Shown here: one piece after another, positions 36,669 to 47,999 of the stretch
Numbering within the stretch: position 1 is the first letter of the stretch
How the letters are laid out: each line of letters starts with the position of its first letter
NCBI RefSeq assembly: GCF_000276665.1
Contig: NW_004955402.1
Span: 67,767-131,766 of the forward strand
Source of the DNA: Chinchilla lanigera
Taxonomy: Eukaryota; Chordata; Mammalia; Rodentia; Chinchillidae
Length of the DNA stretch: 64,000 nt
Direction of reading: 5' to 3'
Notes under the pieces: generated by a model
What the model saw: only the letters and a program-made list of their open reading frames with translations
Told to the model about the DNA's origin: nothing
Database searches by the model: none
Program-made: the position numbers and the translations under genes

Positions 36669-37229
36669 GTATAAACTACTTTTGCAATTACTGAGTAATA
36701 ATATATTTTTAAAACCAAAAAAGAAATGGTTGAAAACAACCCACTAAATATTTTAACCTACCTTTCAAAGAATATAGGAACATTAAAAAATTATACTGTG
36801 TTTACAGTGTGTAGTTGTGTAAAATCATTAAATTGTGATATTAACAGTGACCTTGCAAAAGTATAAGGGAAAATTAATTATAATGTTAAGTGAAAAGGTA
36901 AGATCCAAAGTTATGTACACATTATGATCTTAAACATGCAAAAATTAATGTTCTTAATTATATAATGTTCTTCAATAATTACAAAATAACTTAGAGCATC
37001 CGGGGAGGGTGTGAGACAAGCACAGAGAAGCACAGTACACTTCCTGGCCCCAGTTGTGCCCTCACCAAATGTGTTTCTTCTCGCTCTTCTCACTGATGTA
37101 AATACTGCACACAAATAAATGTTCAGTAACACTGAGTCAGCATCTTTTTCCTGCATCCCAATACACTGAATATATGAGCTAGGTTTATAAAAGTAAATTT
37201 TATAAGTAAATTGTAAAATTAAAGGCATT

Positions 37230-37626
37230 GCCCATTGACTTTCCAAAAGGTCATAACAATCCAAAGCTCTTACTAGCAACATATAAATATGTTCATTTCT
37301 TCCTGCCACCACTAGCTATTTTAGCTTTTACACTTCTGCCAAACTAAGTTGAAAAATGTGATTTATTTTACCTTTTATTTTCTATTGAGGTTCAGAATTC
37401 ACATATCCATCTTTGTTAACTGCCTAATTACACCCTTTGTGCATTTTCCTATTAGATTGTTTCTTTTCTTTAACATTCATGGAAATTCCATAACCCTTAT
37501 CTGTCACATGGATTGCAAGTATTTTATCTTTCTGTAATTCATCTTTTGATTTCTTTATGTCTTCTTCTACAATTCAAAATATTTTATCATATATATATAT
37601 ATTCACATTGTTTCTAGATTTCCTTT
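37230..37626 (-). mobile_element. Old L1M fragment
   Basis: Reverse-oriented, AT-rich L1-like sequence (gttcagaattcacatatcca, tgtgcattttcctattagat), interrupted on the right by an ID SINE with target duplication. Confidence 0.5.
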
Positions 37627-37629
37627 CTT

Positions 37630-37732
37630 TTTGTTGTTGTTGTTTTGTTTTGTTTTTCTGGTACCGAGAATTGAACTCACAACCTCGCATTTGCCAGGCA
37701 GGTGCTGTGCCACTGAGCTAAATTCCCAGCCC
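37630..37732 (-). mobile_element. ID-type SINE with target duplication
   Basis: Reverse orientation, flanked by ctagatttcctttctt at 37,614-37,629 and 37,733-37,748. Confidence 0.94.
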
Positions 37733-37785
37733 CTAGATTTCCTTTCTTGTTTAGATTTTTTTCTACCTCAAGATTATATTAGAGG

Positions 37786-37918
37786 CTCAGCACTAAGGAG
37801 GCTGAGGCAGAAGGATCACTGTGAGTTCGAGACCAGCCTGGGTTACAAAGGGAGTTCAAGGCCAGCCTGAACTGCATAGACAGACCCTGTCTCAAAAAGA
37901 CAAAAAAAAAAAAAAAAA
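37786..37918 (+). mobile_element. 5'-truncated B1 with 29-bp duplication
   Basis: Flanked by ttatattagagg copies (ending at 37,785 and 37,930). Lacks the first part of the left arm. Confidence 0.88.
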
Positions 37919-37930
37919 TTATATTAGAGG

Positions 37931-38011
37931 TTAGGGATGTAGCTCAGTGGTGAACCACTTGTCTAATACGTGTGAAGCCCTGAGTTTGATCCCTAGTACT
38001 GCAAAAAAAAA
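37931..38011 (+). mobile_element. Older ID-like SINE
   Basis: ttagggatgtagctcagtgg... ccctagtactgc plus A9. Diverged from the GGTACC subfamilies; directly abuts the B1 target site. Confidence 0.8.
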
Positions 38012-38790
38012 TACATCAGTAGTCTTCTAAATTTCCTTCTACTATTTGTTTTTCATATTAATGTCTAAAATCAACTGTATTTTATTTTTGTACATCAACT
38101 ATGTTGGATTCTATCTGACCCCTTTGTTCCCAGAAAGTAGGGATGGCCAAGAAATAACCCCTACTTTCATCCTGATTCCTCAAAGAGATAAAAATGCTGT
38201 CTCCATCCTTCCTTATGACTCCACAAAACTCAAGGATGGTTCCCTTGTTTACCTGCTTCCATAAACCCCAGGTCCACTTCCTTATCCTTTAGAAGTTCTT
38301 CAGTGAATATTCTCCATATTGCAATAGTCTGCAGAAAATCAATGCCTTAGTTCCCCAAAGCATTTTTTCACTATCGTGTTCATGGTTAGACTCTAGAGTT
38401 TTTATTTTTTAGACAGAGAGCAGATTGTGCCAACATTGTTTATTTAATCATAAATAACTATGATCTAAACAAAACAGTACATAAGGCTCTTCAATATCTT
38501 AAGTCTTTCCTCAAACCAAGTTAAGAGTGGATTTACTAAAGTGAAGGGTGTGAACACTCTAAGGAAATGGATACACGTGCCAGACAGGCAAGAAGGAGGC
38601 CTGACATTACCTACCCTGGAGCACAGAGCTGGACATAAACAGGTGATCTTTTGACTAGTGTACTCTGCAGGTGTCACCTAAGCTTAACATCTATCTAGGT
38701 TCTTGGCTTTGAATTCTCGCACTGTTGGTGTTAGGGCAAATAATCCTTGCCTAGGTTTTGATGCAGGACCTAGAAGTTTTCCGTTTTTGG
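38012..38790. other. AK9 intron segment, nothing assigned
   Basis: Mixed-composition intron; no element recognised. Confidence 0.4.
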
Positions 38791-38799
38791 ACTTTTGTA

Positions 38800-39180
38800 G
38801 ACAAGCTAACAAATAATGGCCATACTAATTTATACTCCTTTTAATGGGGTATAAGAGTGCCTTACCATATAATTGCTAGCATTAGGAATTCTTATTACTT
38901 GGACGTCTTTGAAAATTTGATTCAGGAAGTGATATTTCATTATTTAGATGAGAATTTCTTTATTATCAATTAGGCTAAATATGTTTTAGAGGCTCATTGC
39001 TCTTTTGTATTTCCTTTGTATAAACTGTCTGCAAATGTTTGTAGCTCATTTATTTCAGAAGGGTATAACTTAGAAGTTTAAAAGTTATTTATATGACCTT
39101 TTATATATCAAACTTTTACATCTTTCAACAGAGTTTTAACTTAAGTTTTTATCTATGTATTTATCTTTCAGAAGTTTTAC
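38800..39180 (-). mobile_element. Old L1M fragment
   Basis: Diverged L1-like sequence in reverse orientation (ctcattgctcttttgtattt, aatgtttgtagctcatttat). Boundaries uncertain. Confidence 0.45.
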
Positions 39181-40333
39181 ATTTAACGAAATGGAAGCTT
39201 TTCCCATCAAGCTCTGGTCATTTGTCCAGCTGAACCTCTGTTAGGCACGTACCACATCCAGACTTAGGGCATTGCACTGGGATGCATGATGCCACAATAC
39301 AAGACCTGGATGCTGTCCTTGAAGAGACCACCTCCACTTTTTTACCCATGAATATCATTTTCTAATGTTCTGAGCCTGATTCCACTTGTGCTTTATTTCT
39401 TATTCAGTGCCAGCCACTTACGCAGTACCCAGGACAGAAAGGAAGAACTGATAGTTATTTAACTTACTCTTAAGAAGCCATATGTAAAGGCCAGTAATAG
39501 AAGAGCTAGGGAGGAATAAAAGCCATGTTTAAGATGATGATTAAATCTGGTTCACATTTTGGAGGATGGATGAGAAGGAAAATGATCTACACAATTTGTC
39601 TTTAAGATATTATTTTAAAAAGGTATGAAGCAAACTCTTTTAGCTTCTCTGTCAGATGAGAAGAGACAATCCTAGAACTGCTTTTTGTTTGTCTTCACAG
39701 TTCTGTTGCTTATAAAATCTGCTCAAATATCCAAGTTCAATAAATTTTTTTGACTAAATCTCCAATACAAGTGATTACATTTGGCAGAATCTTCCTTGGA
39801 TTTTGAATATATAAAACATGTTTCTCACATAATTGTAATGTCAGTAATCACATTTTCAAAATACTAATTATTTTAATTAAAACATTTGTATTATAATATA
39901 TAATGGTCTTGTCACGTTTACATATAGCCAACTTTGCATGAGGTGACCATAGAAACCAATTCTTTAGTTTTCAATTTAACTAAGATAACAATTCCCTTTA
40001 GAACAAAAAGTGCATCTTAGGTATGCAGTTATTTTGCTAAACCCATAAATTATAGATCAATTTTTTTATGAAATAGTCACTAATATAAATTTTCTAGCCC
40101 CCATCCATAAATGAGTTCCTCTAGTGACATATGAAAAATGCAGTTCATTTGTCACTTTTCAGCAACAAAGTTGCTTTGCATGAATATGGTTACAACTACA
40201 CTTTTTGGGTTGGAAGCATTTTCTAACAGCTTAGAGAAGAATCAAAAGAGAGATAAAGATGTGAAAGCTATTTAACCAGAACCAAAGCACATACACCAAT
40301 ATTTGCATTTTTAGCAACATATCTTGTGCTTAC

Positions 40334-40462
40334 TTCTAGAGCAGGAAGAGCTGTTTCCTTATAAAGTTTAATAATGTTCTGAACATTTTCCAAATAATCC
40401 TCAGGCCTCTGAACTAAATGTTGAAGACTTTCAGCTACCATCTGCATTTCAGCAATATATGC
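40334..40462 (-). CDS. AK9: AK9 exon 8 (residues 212-254)
   Basis: Encodes AYIAEMQMVAESLQHLVQRP and then EDYLENVQNIIKLYKETALP-ALE, a helical stretch closing kinase module 1. The acceptor is CATTTAG|GCA and the donor GAA|GTAAGC. 129 nt, phase 0 at both ends. Confidence 0.95.
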
Positions 40463-40779
40463 CTAAATGAAAAAGAAGAGATTTTAACTATCGTAAGGTC
40501 AATGATTCTTCAGTTTATGAGCCACATCCATCCTCCTTGTCCCTAGATACCACTTTAGGGTGAGAAGAAGGGGAGAAGGGAAGACTAGAGTCTTATGTTT
40601 TTATTGAAGAGAGACTGGACACTCTTAAGGGTCTTCATTAGATGAAATAATGTTTTAAATTGACTTGGATGCTAATTTCTTTTCTGCTTCCCAGTAAGTA
40701 GGAAAGAGTAGGGGAAGAATTCAGATTTTTGAAGACAAAACAGAAAAACTGGAGTTTCTCTTAATACCTGAGCTTGTAG

Positions 40780-41110
40780 TTCATCCATTCATTTCTTTCT
40801 CCATTCAGTAAATATTTACTGACTGCCCACTATAATTCAAATACTGTTCTGGGAGCTTGAGATACAACAGTAAACAAAACCATTTCATACACTGCACTCA
40901 CAGAGCTCACATGGCAGTTGGTAAAGGCAGCATAAACAAGAATACGAATAAATATACAACATATTAGGTGGCAAGGATAAGTACTAAGAAATAAAGCCAA
41001 GAATCATGGGAGAAGGTGCTATTTTTATCAGGTGGTCACGAAAGGGCTCTCTGAAGGAGTGACATTTGTGCTGAACCTAGAAGAAAGGGACAGAGCCACA
41101 CAGGCAGAAA
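40780..41110 (+). mobile_element. L2 fragment
   Basis: The pattern 'attcagtaaatatttactga...ggagcttgagatacaacagta' and the downstream 'gctctctgaaggagtgacat' follow the LINE-2 3' region. More L2 sequence lies at 41,795-41,965 and 42,330-42,600, separated by later insertions. Confidence 0.7.
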
Positions 41111-41118
41111 GTATAGTA

Positions 41119-41208
41119 CACTGGTGCCTCAGTTCATGAACTTAACTCTTTCCATGATTTTGGTTGCAACAATATTTGAAAGTAAGTTCATGAGCCAAGG
41201 TACCACTG
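41119..41208. mobile_element. 90-bp Tigger-type MITE
   Basis: Bounded by TA on both sides (41,117-41,118 and 41,209-41,210). Its ends are inverted repeats of about 27 bp (CACTGGTGCCTCAGTTCATG against CAGTGGTACCTTGGCTCATG). It lies within an older L2 copy. Confidence 0.8.
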
Positions 41209-41375
41209 TACCTGTAAAAGTTTTCAGTCCAAGGGTGAGTGTTCTATATCATATTTAATATCATAATTAGTCATCCTTTCCAGTTTCACCAATGCAAACA
41301 AACACATAGTTTACACAGTTTGAATCACATTATCTATATAAGCCATTTTATAACCTGGTTTGTATATATATATAT

Positions 41376-41487
41376 ATTTTTTTGTTTGTTTGTTTGTTTT
41401 TGGTTTTTCTCCGGTACCGGGAACTGAACTCACGACCTTGCGCTTGCCAGGCAGGCGCTTTTGCAGCTGAGCTAAATCCCCAGCCCC
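41376..41487 (-). mobile_element. ID-type SINE
   Basis: Reverse orientation, young tail subfamily (ggtttttctccggtaccggg). The T-rich tail includes (tttg)n. Flanks share tgtatat. Confidence 0.92.
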
Positions 41488-41529
41488 TGTATATTATTTT
41501 AATAGCCAACTAATCATTACCTTGTACAC

Positions 41530-41770
41530 TATATTCAATTATTTAATCATTACTCTAGCTGGACAAGAAGAATGTTTCAGGTTTTTACAATTATAAATAA
41601 TGCTACAATGAACAATTCTATATATAAATTTTTAAATGCTAATATTTCCCTAGAATAGTTCCTAAAATTAGGATTACCAAACCAAAGTTTACACATTTCA
41701 AGGTGGCTCACTATGCACTAACTTTTCCAAAAAGTGTTATCATTCCCTTTCCAGCAGAGGGCACTGCAAA
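41530..41770 (-). mobile_element. Old L1M fragment
   Basis: Reverse-oriented L1 (ataaataatgctacaatgaa, cacatttcaaggtggctcac). It contains a CTCF-type motif at 41,751-41,765. Confidence 0.55.
41751..41765 (+). promoter_or_regulatory. CTCF-type motif
   Basis: CCAGCAGAGGGCACT fits the CTCF core consensus (CCASYAGRKGGCRSY) at all 15 positions. It lies within an old L1 fragment. Occupancy cannot be judged from sequence. Confidence 0.5.
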
Positions 41771-41794
41771 CGCGCTTGAATTCACTGGTGCAAT

Positions 41795-41965
41795 CATTAT
41801 ACAACTTCATATTAAGCACCTCCTGTCTAGCCAGCACTGTAACAGTCATGGAGATATACTCAGTAGGGCTGACAGTTTATAGGCAAGTAAGAACATAATA
41901 AAACTTCAGAAAGTAACCCTAACCCTCACCCTAAAGTGCTATGAGCAAAATAAAGCAAGATAAGG
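41795..41965 (+). mobile_element. L2 fragment
   Basis: Diverged L2 (cattaagcacctcctgtctagccagcac-like block, tgtaacagtcatggagatat). A short telomere-like run, aaccctaaccctcaccctaa, at about 41,915-41,934 lies at its right end. Confidence 0.5.
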
Positions 41966-41967
41966 AC

Positions 41968-42290
41968 TTAGATTTCCACTGTCCAGCATGATAGCCTTTA
42001 GCCACATGTACCTGTTTAGCACTGAATATTTGGCAAATGCAAACCAAAATGGTTCAAAGTGTGAAATGTATAGTAGATTTTTGAAATCTAGTATGAACAC
42101 AGAATGTAACACTCCTAACATTTTCATACTGATTATATGTTCAAATAAAATTTGGGTTATATTGGATTAAATGAAATGTATTACTCAATTACTTTCCCTT
42201 GTTTCTTTTTACTTTGAAAAACATGGCTCCTAGGAAACCTAGAATCACACATGGCTCACATTATATTTCTATTACATTGGTGCTGGCTTA
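41968..42290. mobile_element. Old hAT-type MER fragment (gtagccactagccacatg family)
   Basis: Carries a diverged form of the 'actgtccaatatggtagcc...' terminus seen in old eutherian hAT MITEs. Related termini occur at 43,190-43,245 (inverted) and 46,012-46,085. The exact subfamily was not determined. Confidence 0.45.
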
Positions 42291-42329
42291 GAGTCACTTG
42301 CTGGACATGTGACAAGGAAAGGGACGAGG

Positions 42330-42600
42330 GTAAGAAGGAACAGTCACGTGAAGAAGGCCTGGAGAACAGTGTTATTGGCAGAGGGCAGAGGAAACAGTAA
42401 GTGCAAAGCTTGAAGCTGTAATGAGCTCAGCATAGTGGGAGAAGAGATAGAAGGCTAATGTGGCCAGAACACAGTGAGCAGGTCAGCAATCAGGGTTGAG
42501 ATTACAGGGGCTGGGCCACGGCCTTATGAGACCTCTGAAGGTGTCTGGGTTTTAACCCAAAGGGAATGGAAAGTTACTAAGGATATATAATTTTAATGGG
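42330..42600 (+). mobile_element. L2 3' fragment
   Basis: Contains agaggaaacagtaagtgcaa, ggccagaacacagtgagcag and gtgtctgggttttaacccaa, in the order expected for an L2 3' end. Confidence 0.65.
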
Positions 42601-43149
42601 TCTGGTTTCTGTAAAGAATGAAGTGGAAAGGAGAGGAGGGTAGAAGCCAAGAGAAAATTGACAACACCACTGCAGTCATTCAGTAAGATTGCTTAAATTG
42701 GTGTGCACCTCAGGATGAAAACACTTAATGCAATTACTGGCCAGTGACCTGAGTGGGCAGCAGGTCAACTCATTTAACTTCTGGCCTTGGCTGTGTCAGG
42801 CAAAAGGGCCCTGGAGGTTGAATCCAGTCCAATGACATAAGGTGACTAGCCTACACTGTATTTGAAACATTTTGGATTCACTGCCAACAACTTTTATTTT
42901 AAAATACTGATTTTTTGCTTCTCTGTGAAAGTCAGAATGCCTGGAAAAAGTAGGCTGGCATTCACACACGGCAACAGCTGGGTTACCAGCTGGGTTACTC
43001 AGCCCAGAGCTGAGTGGCAGCTGGGCTATGTGGGGCATGAGGGCCATTTCCTGTCCAACAAAGCTTTCTGCAGCTATGGAAACATCTGCATTGGCGCTGT
43101 TCAGTTAGAGAGACACAGGCATATTTGACCAAGCATTTGACATGTGACT

Positions 43150-43245
43150 AGTACTACTAAGGAACTAAATTTAAAAGTTTATACATTTTTAACTGATTAA
43201 AATCTAAATAGCCAGTGGGGCTAGTGGCTACCATACTGGACACTG
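43150..43245. mobile_element. Old hAT-type MER fragment, inverted terminus
   Basis: Ends ggggctagtggctaccatac-tggacactga, the reverse of the terminus at 46,012. May be the right part of the element that begins at about 41,968, or a separate copy. Confidence 0.4.
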
Positions 43246-43494
43246 AAGACCTAGCCTGCTCTAGGTCCTCATTCTCCCCAATTATAGCCCTAATTGATAC
43301 CAGGGCCTGCAACTAAGTGAGCATCGACCCCTATAAATCATCATACAAATGTGTATTGCTTCACTCATGCTAAAATGAAACATTTTTATTCCATTTTGGA
43401 TGAAGTTTTCCTTATAAAATTCTAGAACAGATGTTGATTATTACCTAATGACTTATTTTCACAGATGATACAGATGGGTTTGTTTTGGTTTAGG

Positions 43495-43582
43495 TTTTGT
43501 TTTTTGCAGTGCTACAGATTGAAGCCAGAGCCTTGTGCGCATGTTAGGCAAGTGTTTTACCACTGAGTTACATCTCCAGCCC
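43495..43582 (-). mobile_element. Older ID-like SINE
   Basis: Reverse orientation (gcagtgctacagattgaagc ... actgagttacatctccagccc). Diverged. Confidence 0.75.
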
Positions 43583-44406
43583 TACTTCATGGTTTTAGAT
43601 GAGCTTTATCATGTTAACATTTTTAAATGAAAGAATAATGTCAAAGATTTATTTAACTCATTAGTGAGGAAACCAGCAGGATGACAAAGCAAAAGTATTT
43701 ATAATTACTGGATTAAAATTGGAAAGTTAGACCCTAAGGCAGCTTAACATCCTATGTGGCCATAAAACTGTGGCTTTTGGGAGTTATCTTTTCTTCTGAA
43801 CAAATAATTTCCAATGCATCCATCTATAAGCTAACATCTGATTTCACAGTCTAAGGCCTAATAGGAATTGTCAATAATAGGCAGACTGAAGACAAACTTT
43901 CCTCTTTAAGTCATAACAGAGTCATTCCATGTCCTGTTGCATTATGTCTACTAGTGTTTACTTTAGGATTGTTGCAACAACATATATGTGTGAAACTAGA
44001 CTATAGATTTCAGGTGCTCTCTTTGTCAGAATTTAGAATCAGAATTGTGTTAGCTCCATACGTTAAATCATGCCTGAGCTACTCTGCTCTCCAGCCACAA
44101 TTTGCCCTTTATTGCTTTTACTGCTTAGCAGGGTGCTTGACACATGCAGGTAACAACTGTTGTAGACAAACTGTCAGAATATAAAGGGACCTCTATTGTC
44201 ATTGGAAAGTTAAACCTGGCCTTGAGATTATGATCTAATAATTCTTTAAACACATGAAACATTTTGGTTTATGTCCTCCAGACTCAATAAAAATTTGAAG
44301 AAAATGTAATTTTTTCTAGTATCTGCTATTTTCCATTATTTATACTATCATTAATTTTATCTATAGTAAAATTCAAGGGTACAGTAATGACCTATATGGA
44401 TATTAC

Positions 44407-44595
44407 CTCTGCTTCTTCTTGCTCTTCTTCCTCTTCTCCTTCCACTTCAATATTCCCTTCTTTCTGGGCATCTTTCTTCTTCTTCCTACGACTCTCAATG
44501 ACTTCAGGATCCCACTGATCTCTACTGTATATGTGCCCTGTGGTACTGTGCTGTCTTTGCCCAGATACTCTTTGGCATAAATCATAGTCAGGGCA
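44407..44595 (-). CDS. AK9: AK9 exon 7 (LID-like region and acidic linker; residues 149-211)
   Basis: Starts CPDYDLCQRVSGQRQHSTTG, which resembles the arginine-rich LID of adenylate kinases, followed by RDQWDPEVIE, a lysine/arginine run, then an almost purely acidic tail (near 198-211). The acceptor is ACTTAG|TGC and the donor GAG|GTAATA. 189 nt, phase 0 at both ends. Confidence 0.95.
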
Positions 44596-45426
44596 CTAAG
44601 TAAGGGACAATATTATTAAACCACCAAAAACATTCTCAATATGCTTCTAGTATTATTCTCATTCTGATTATTATACGTTCTGATCTTATGAAATGCATAA
44701 ACCAAAACCTTTCTTTAAAACCTGAACAAATACAACGTGACCACAAAACACAAGTTTTATGCTATGCCAACATTTTCATTTGTCCATAATTACTAAATAT
44801 GAAAAAGCATCAGCAGTTTTAAATTGAAGAAATAGGATTAGAAGAACAGTAGAAAGAGTAGAAAAACAAAACATAAGATCACTTTACTGCAAAGAATGCA
44901 AGTTCACAGCATCCTATCAGATTGTTGAGAAGGCTAAAAATGGAGAAAAATGGGGAAATATCCACATACTTACAGCAAAAACATTAATAATATGCATCCT
45001 CAATACTTATTATCATTTACTGCTTTATGGGGAAAGGATTCTATAAAATTCCAGTCATGAATGGGACCTGAAAGATTATTTACTCTAATTTTAACTTTAA
45101 ATTTTGTAATTGAGAAAAACAAGACCCATATGGGAAATAAAAGCCAAAACCAAAGTCTATGAGTAATTTCTTGTTTCAAAATGCTTTCATGTGTGCAATT
45201 TTACTAAATTTTCAGACTAACATTTTAAAATAAGTAAACCAATGTAATTATTAAAGCCACTTTGCAAATTGTAGAAATACAGGTAGGTTATGAGATTTGT
45301 CTCAGATCATGTCACTTGGATGTCCTCTAACCCATAGTCTATGCTCTGTGAGTGTTTTATTAACAGTAATGATGGCTTGAGGTTGTAAATCTGAATGTTT
45401 TCTGAGAAAAAAAGAAATCTGGATGA

Positions 45427-45545
45427 GCTGGACATGGTGGTGTATACATGTAATCCTAGCACTCCAGGAGGCTGAGAAAGAGGAATCACAAATTTAATCC
45501 TAGTCTGGACACTTGAAAGACTTAGGGAATATCCTGTCACAAAAA
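45427..45545 (+). mobile_element. Diverged B1
   Basis: ctggacatggtggtgtatac, aatcctagcactccaggagg and a degraded right part; followed directly by an ID-like copy. Confidence 0.65.
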
Positions 45546-45549
45546 TTTT

Positions 45550-45622
45550 TAATGGGTGGGGATGTAATTCAGTGGGAAGGCCCTCGGTTCAATCTCCAGT
45601 ACTACCAAAAAAAAAAAAAAAA
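45550..45622 (+). mobile_element. Diverged ID-like SINE, shortened
   Basis: gtggggatgtaattcagtgg ... caatctccagtactacc plus A18; internally shortened. Confidence 0.65.
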
Positions 45623-45645
45623 ATCTGGATGATATTCTACCACAA

Positions 45646-45791
45646 TGATTCTCAAACATTAGGGTGTGGTTGTACGTAACTCAGCTGGACAGCTTGCTAA
45701 ACAGAGATTTCTGCTTCCCCTTGTAATTTACTAAGATTGAGGAGAGTCTGAGATACTTCAAGTGATTCTGATGCTGACCACATTTTGAGAA
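45646..45791 (+). mobile_element. MER5A-like hAT-Charlie MITE
   Basis: Begins near gattctcaaacattaggg and ends near gaccacattttgaga, the pattern of the widespread eutherian MER5A element (family recall). It is diverged and has no coding capacity. Confidence 0.65.
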
Positions 45792-46011
45792 CAAAAGGAA
45801 ACAAAGAATATTGTTTCATCTTATTTGATAAACTCCTTAAAAGTCACCAGGTACCACACAGTGACCTAGCTGATGCTTGTATGAGTAAGACACTGTTTCT
45901 ACCTTGCAGGGGTCACTGTTCACTTAGTTGCAGGCCTAGATGGGTTCTCTCAATTGGTGATGTCAACCAGGAATATAAATGGGAAGACTGAGCACCTAGG
46001 GCTAGTTAGGA

Positions 46012-46086
46012 CTTCACTGCCCAATATGGTAGCCACTAGCCACAGTGGCTACTTAGATTGAAATCAATTAAAATTATGTAAGAGAG
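46012..46086. mobile_element. Old hAT-type MER fragment
   Basis: Starts cactgcccaatatggtagcc-actagccac; truncated. Same family as the fragments at 41,968 and 43,150. Confidence 0.45.
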
Positions 46087-46461
46087 CCTAGGAAGAAAAT
46101 GGACAATTGTTACATAGGGAGTGAATAATGTGAGAGTAGAGTATTATGAATGGACGTCAGAGAAGTACAGTATTCAACTCTCCTAAGGTGAGCAAGGGGG
46201 GAAGGAGCAGGGAAAATTCTGAGAAGATGCCAAACTGGCTTTCCTAGAATGTCTAAGATCACAGCTGGTGAAGCAGCAGAAAGTGTTTCCTGTGGATGGA
46301 GCCACAGGTGCACAAGCACAGATATATGGGAAAGTGTAACTCAGTCCCTTTGATACATCAATTACTATTTTGATAACTACTTAAAAATTATGAAAACATT
46401 CTTTGAATTTAGGAACTATCAAAAAGAAAAGTTTTCTATGCTAAAAAGACAGTATCTTTAC

Positions 46462-46574
46462 CTTAATATTGATTATAATATCAGGATTCAAATTTACATT
46501 TTTAATGAATTCTATTTGCTGTAAAGTAGTCATAGCATCCTGTGAAAGTGATGGTATCTCAGTGAGAATATAAC
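46462..46574 (-). CDS. AK9: AK9 exon 6 (residues 111-148)
   Basis: Encodes GYILTEIPSLSQDAMTTLQQ and then IEFIKNVNLNPDIIINIK. GYILTEIPS occupies the place of the G-[FY]-[IL]-L-D-G-[FY]-P-R motif of active adenylate kinases; the Asp, Gly and Arg are replaced. The acceptor is TCAACAG|G and the donor AAG|GTAAAG; it ends in phase 0. About 6.6 kb of intron, including the assembly gap, separates it from exon 5. Confidence 0.95.
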
Positions 46575-47171
46575 CTGTTGAGTAAAATATAATTTAAAAA
46601 TTTATGAATTATCAATACATGAGAGCATGGGTTTATTACTTACAAAATATCTAGTTTTTAATAAATATTAACAAAGGTCATAAATTTTACCTGTAAAAAT
46701 TTTAAATTAACAATTATAGTTATTGCTACATGAGGTATAACTATGAATATATAACTGATTTAAAAGACTCATCATGGAAGACGCCTTCTAGGCCAGCTCT
46801 AAGAAATTCCAAGTCAGTTTAATTTTAGACAAATGAGGTAGATAGGGAAGGAAATTTCAAAGGTAGCAATTCTTTAACTCATGGTAGAAATGCTTGAATG
46901 ATGAATGGTAAAAGTATATTACAACAGTTATGTGACATATTATTGTCTTTCTTAAATTAGTATTTTATGATATAATAGAACATATGCATAAAGTTTTATA
47001 TAAGTTCTACAATAAGAAAACACCCATAACCACCCACACCATTTAATAAACAGGGTGGAATATGATTTGTGCATTCTCACCTAGAATCCTGAATCGTTTC
47101 TCAGAAATTCACTGTTTAACATTATTGCATTAATTTCCTTAACACATTTCTCTAATCATGTCATCTACTTT

Positions 47172-47628
47172 TGATATGGCAAGAGAGACTCCATTTTCTG
47201 TTTTAAACTCCATATTAAGAGAAGTCACGTAAACTTTACTTAAGCCGGAGTTCACCCCAGTTGCCTTGGCTAGTTATCAACTCAGAGCAGAGTCACAAAA
47301 GGGGAACAGAACAAACAGGACAAACTGGGAAGTGGGCTAAAAGTTAAATTGCAATGGTCACTTGGAATTTGGTTGTCTGACCTTCTGGAAGAAGTAAACT
47401 TTGTGATAATTGTGTGATATTCTTGTAAGATTCCCAAAAATGAGGTAATGGTTACTATAGAAACCTAAAATGTACTTAAACTGAACCTGAGACCCAGATC
47501 AGTGCAGACATCTTCTCTGGCTCCTGGTTACAGACTGTCCATCAAGTGGCTCAAATAAAGTTTTATTTGTTCATGCCTTTTTGGTTTTCTTGTGAGTGCC
47601 TTACTCAATGAACTTGCTTGCTATATCA
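47172..47628 (+). mobile_element. Solo LTR
   Basis: 457 bp, TGATATGGCAAG...GCTATATCA, with a 4-bp target duplication cttt (47,168-47,171 and 47,629-47,632) and an AATAAA signal near 47,553. The 4-bp duplication fits an ERV1-class element. No internal sequence remains. Confidence 0.8.
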
Positions 47629-47816
47629 CTTTCTTGAGAAACTTTTATTAATAAAGGCTCAGTTCCTTCAATGGAAATTAAAAGCTTTCAATCCATTTTT
47701 CTCCTATTTTTACAGAATTTTTTGGGGGGAGGAACTGACAAACTACATTGGATATTTGGAAAAAAATTTATAAAAAATAAAGAAGTGAAGTGAGCCTGTT
47801 ATTTAAAAAAATACAA

Positions 47817-47914
47817 GGGCTAGGGATGTAGCTCAGTAGCACAAGAGCCTGTCTGGCAAGCGCAAGGTCCTGAGTTTTACTCCTGGTACCAAAATTTAAA
47901 AAAAAAAAAAAAAA
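47817..47914 (+). mobile_element. ID-type SINE
   Basis: gggctagggatgtagctcag...ctggtacc, then an A-rich tail. Confidence 0.9.
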
Positions 47915-47999
47915 GTTAAACAAAAAATAAAAACAATACATTACATTTTGCCAATTAGATTCAAGTCAAAATTTGAGTTTTGGAAAACTTGAACCTACT

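Noticed and set aside
44403..44585. Lysine-rich minus-strand open frame
   Set aside because: It is an alternate-frame reading of AK9 exon 7, which is well supported in its own frame.
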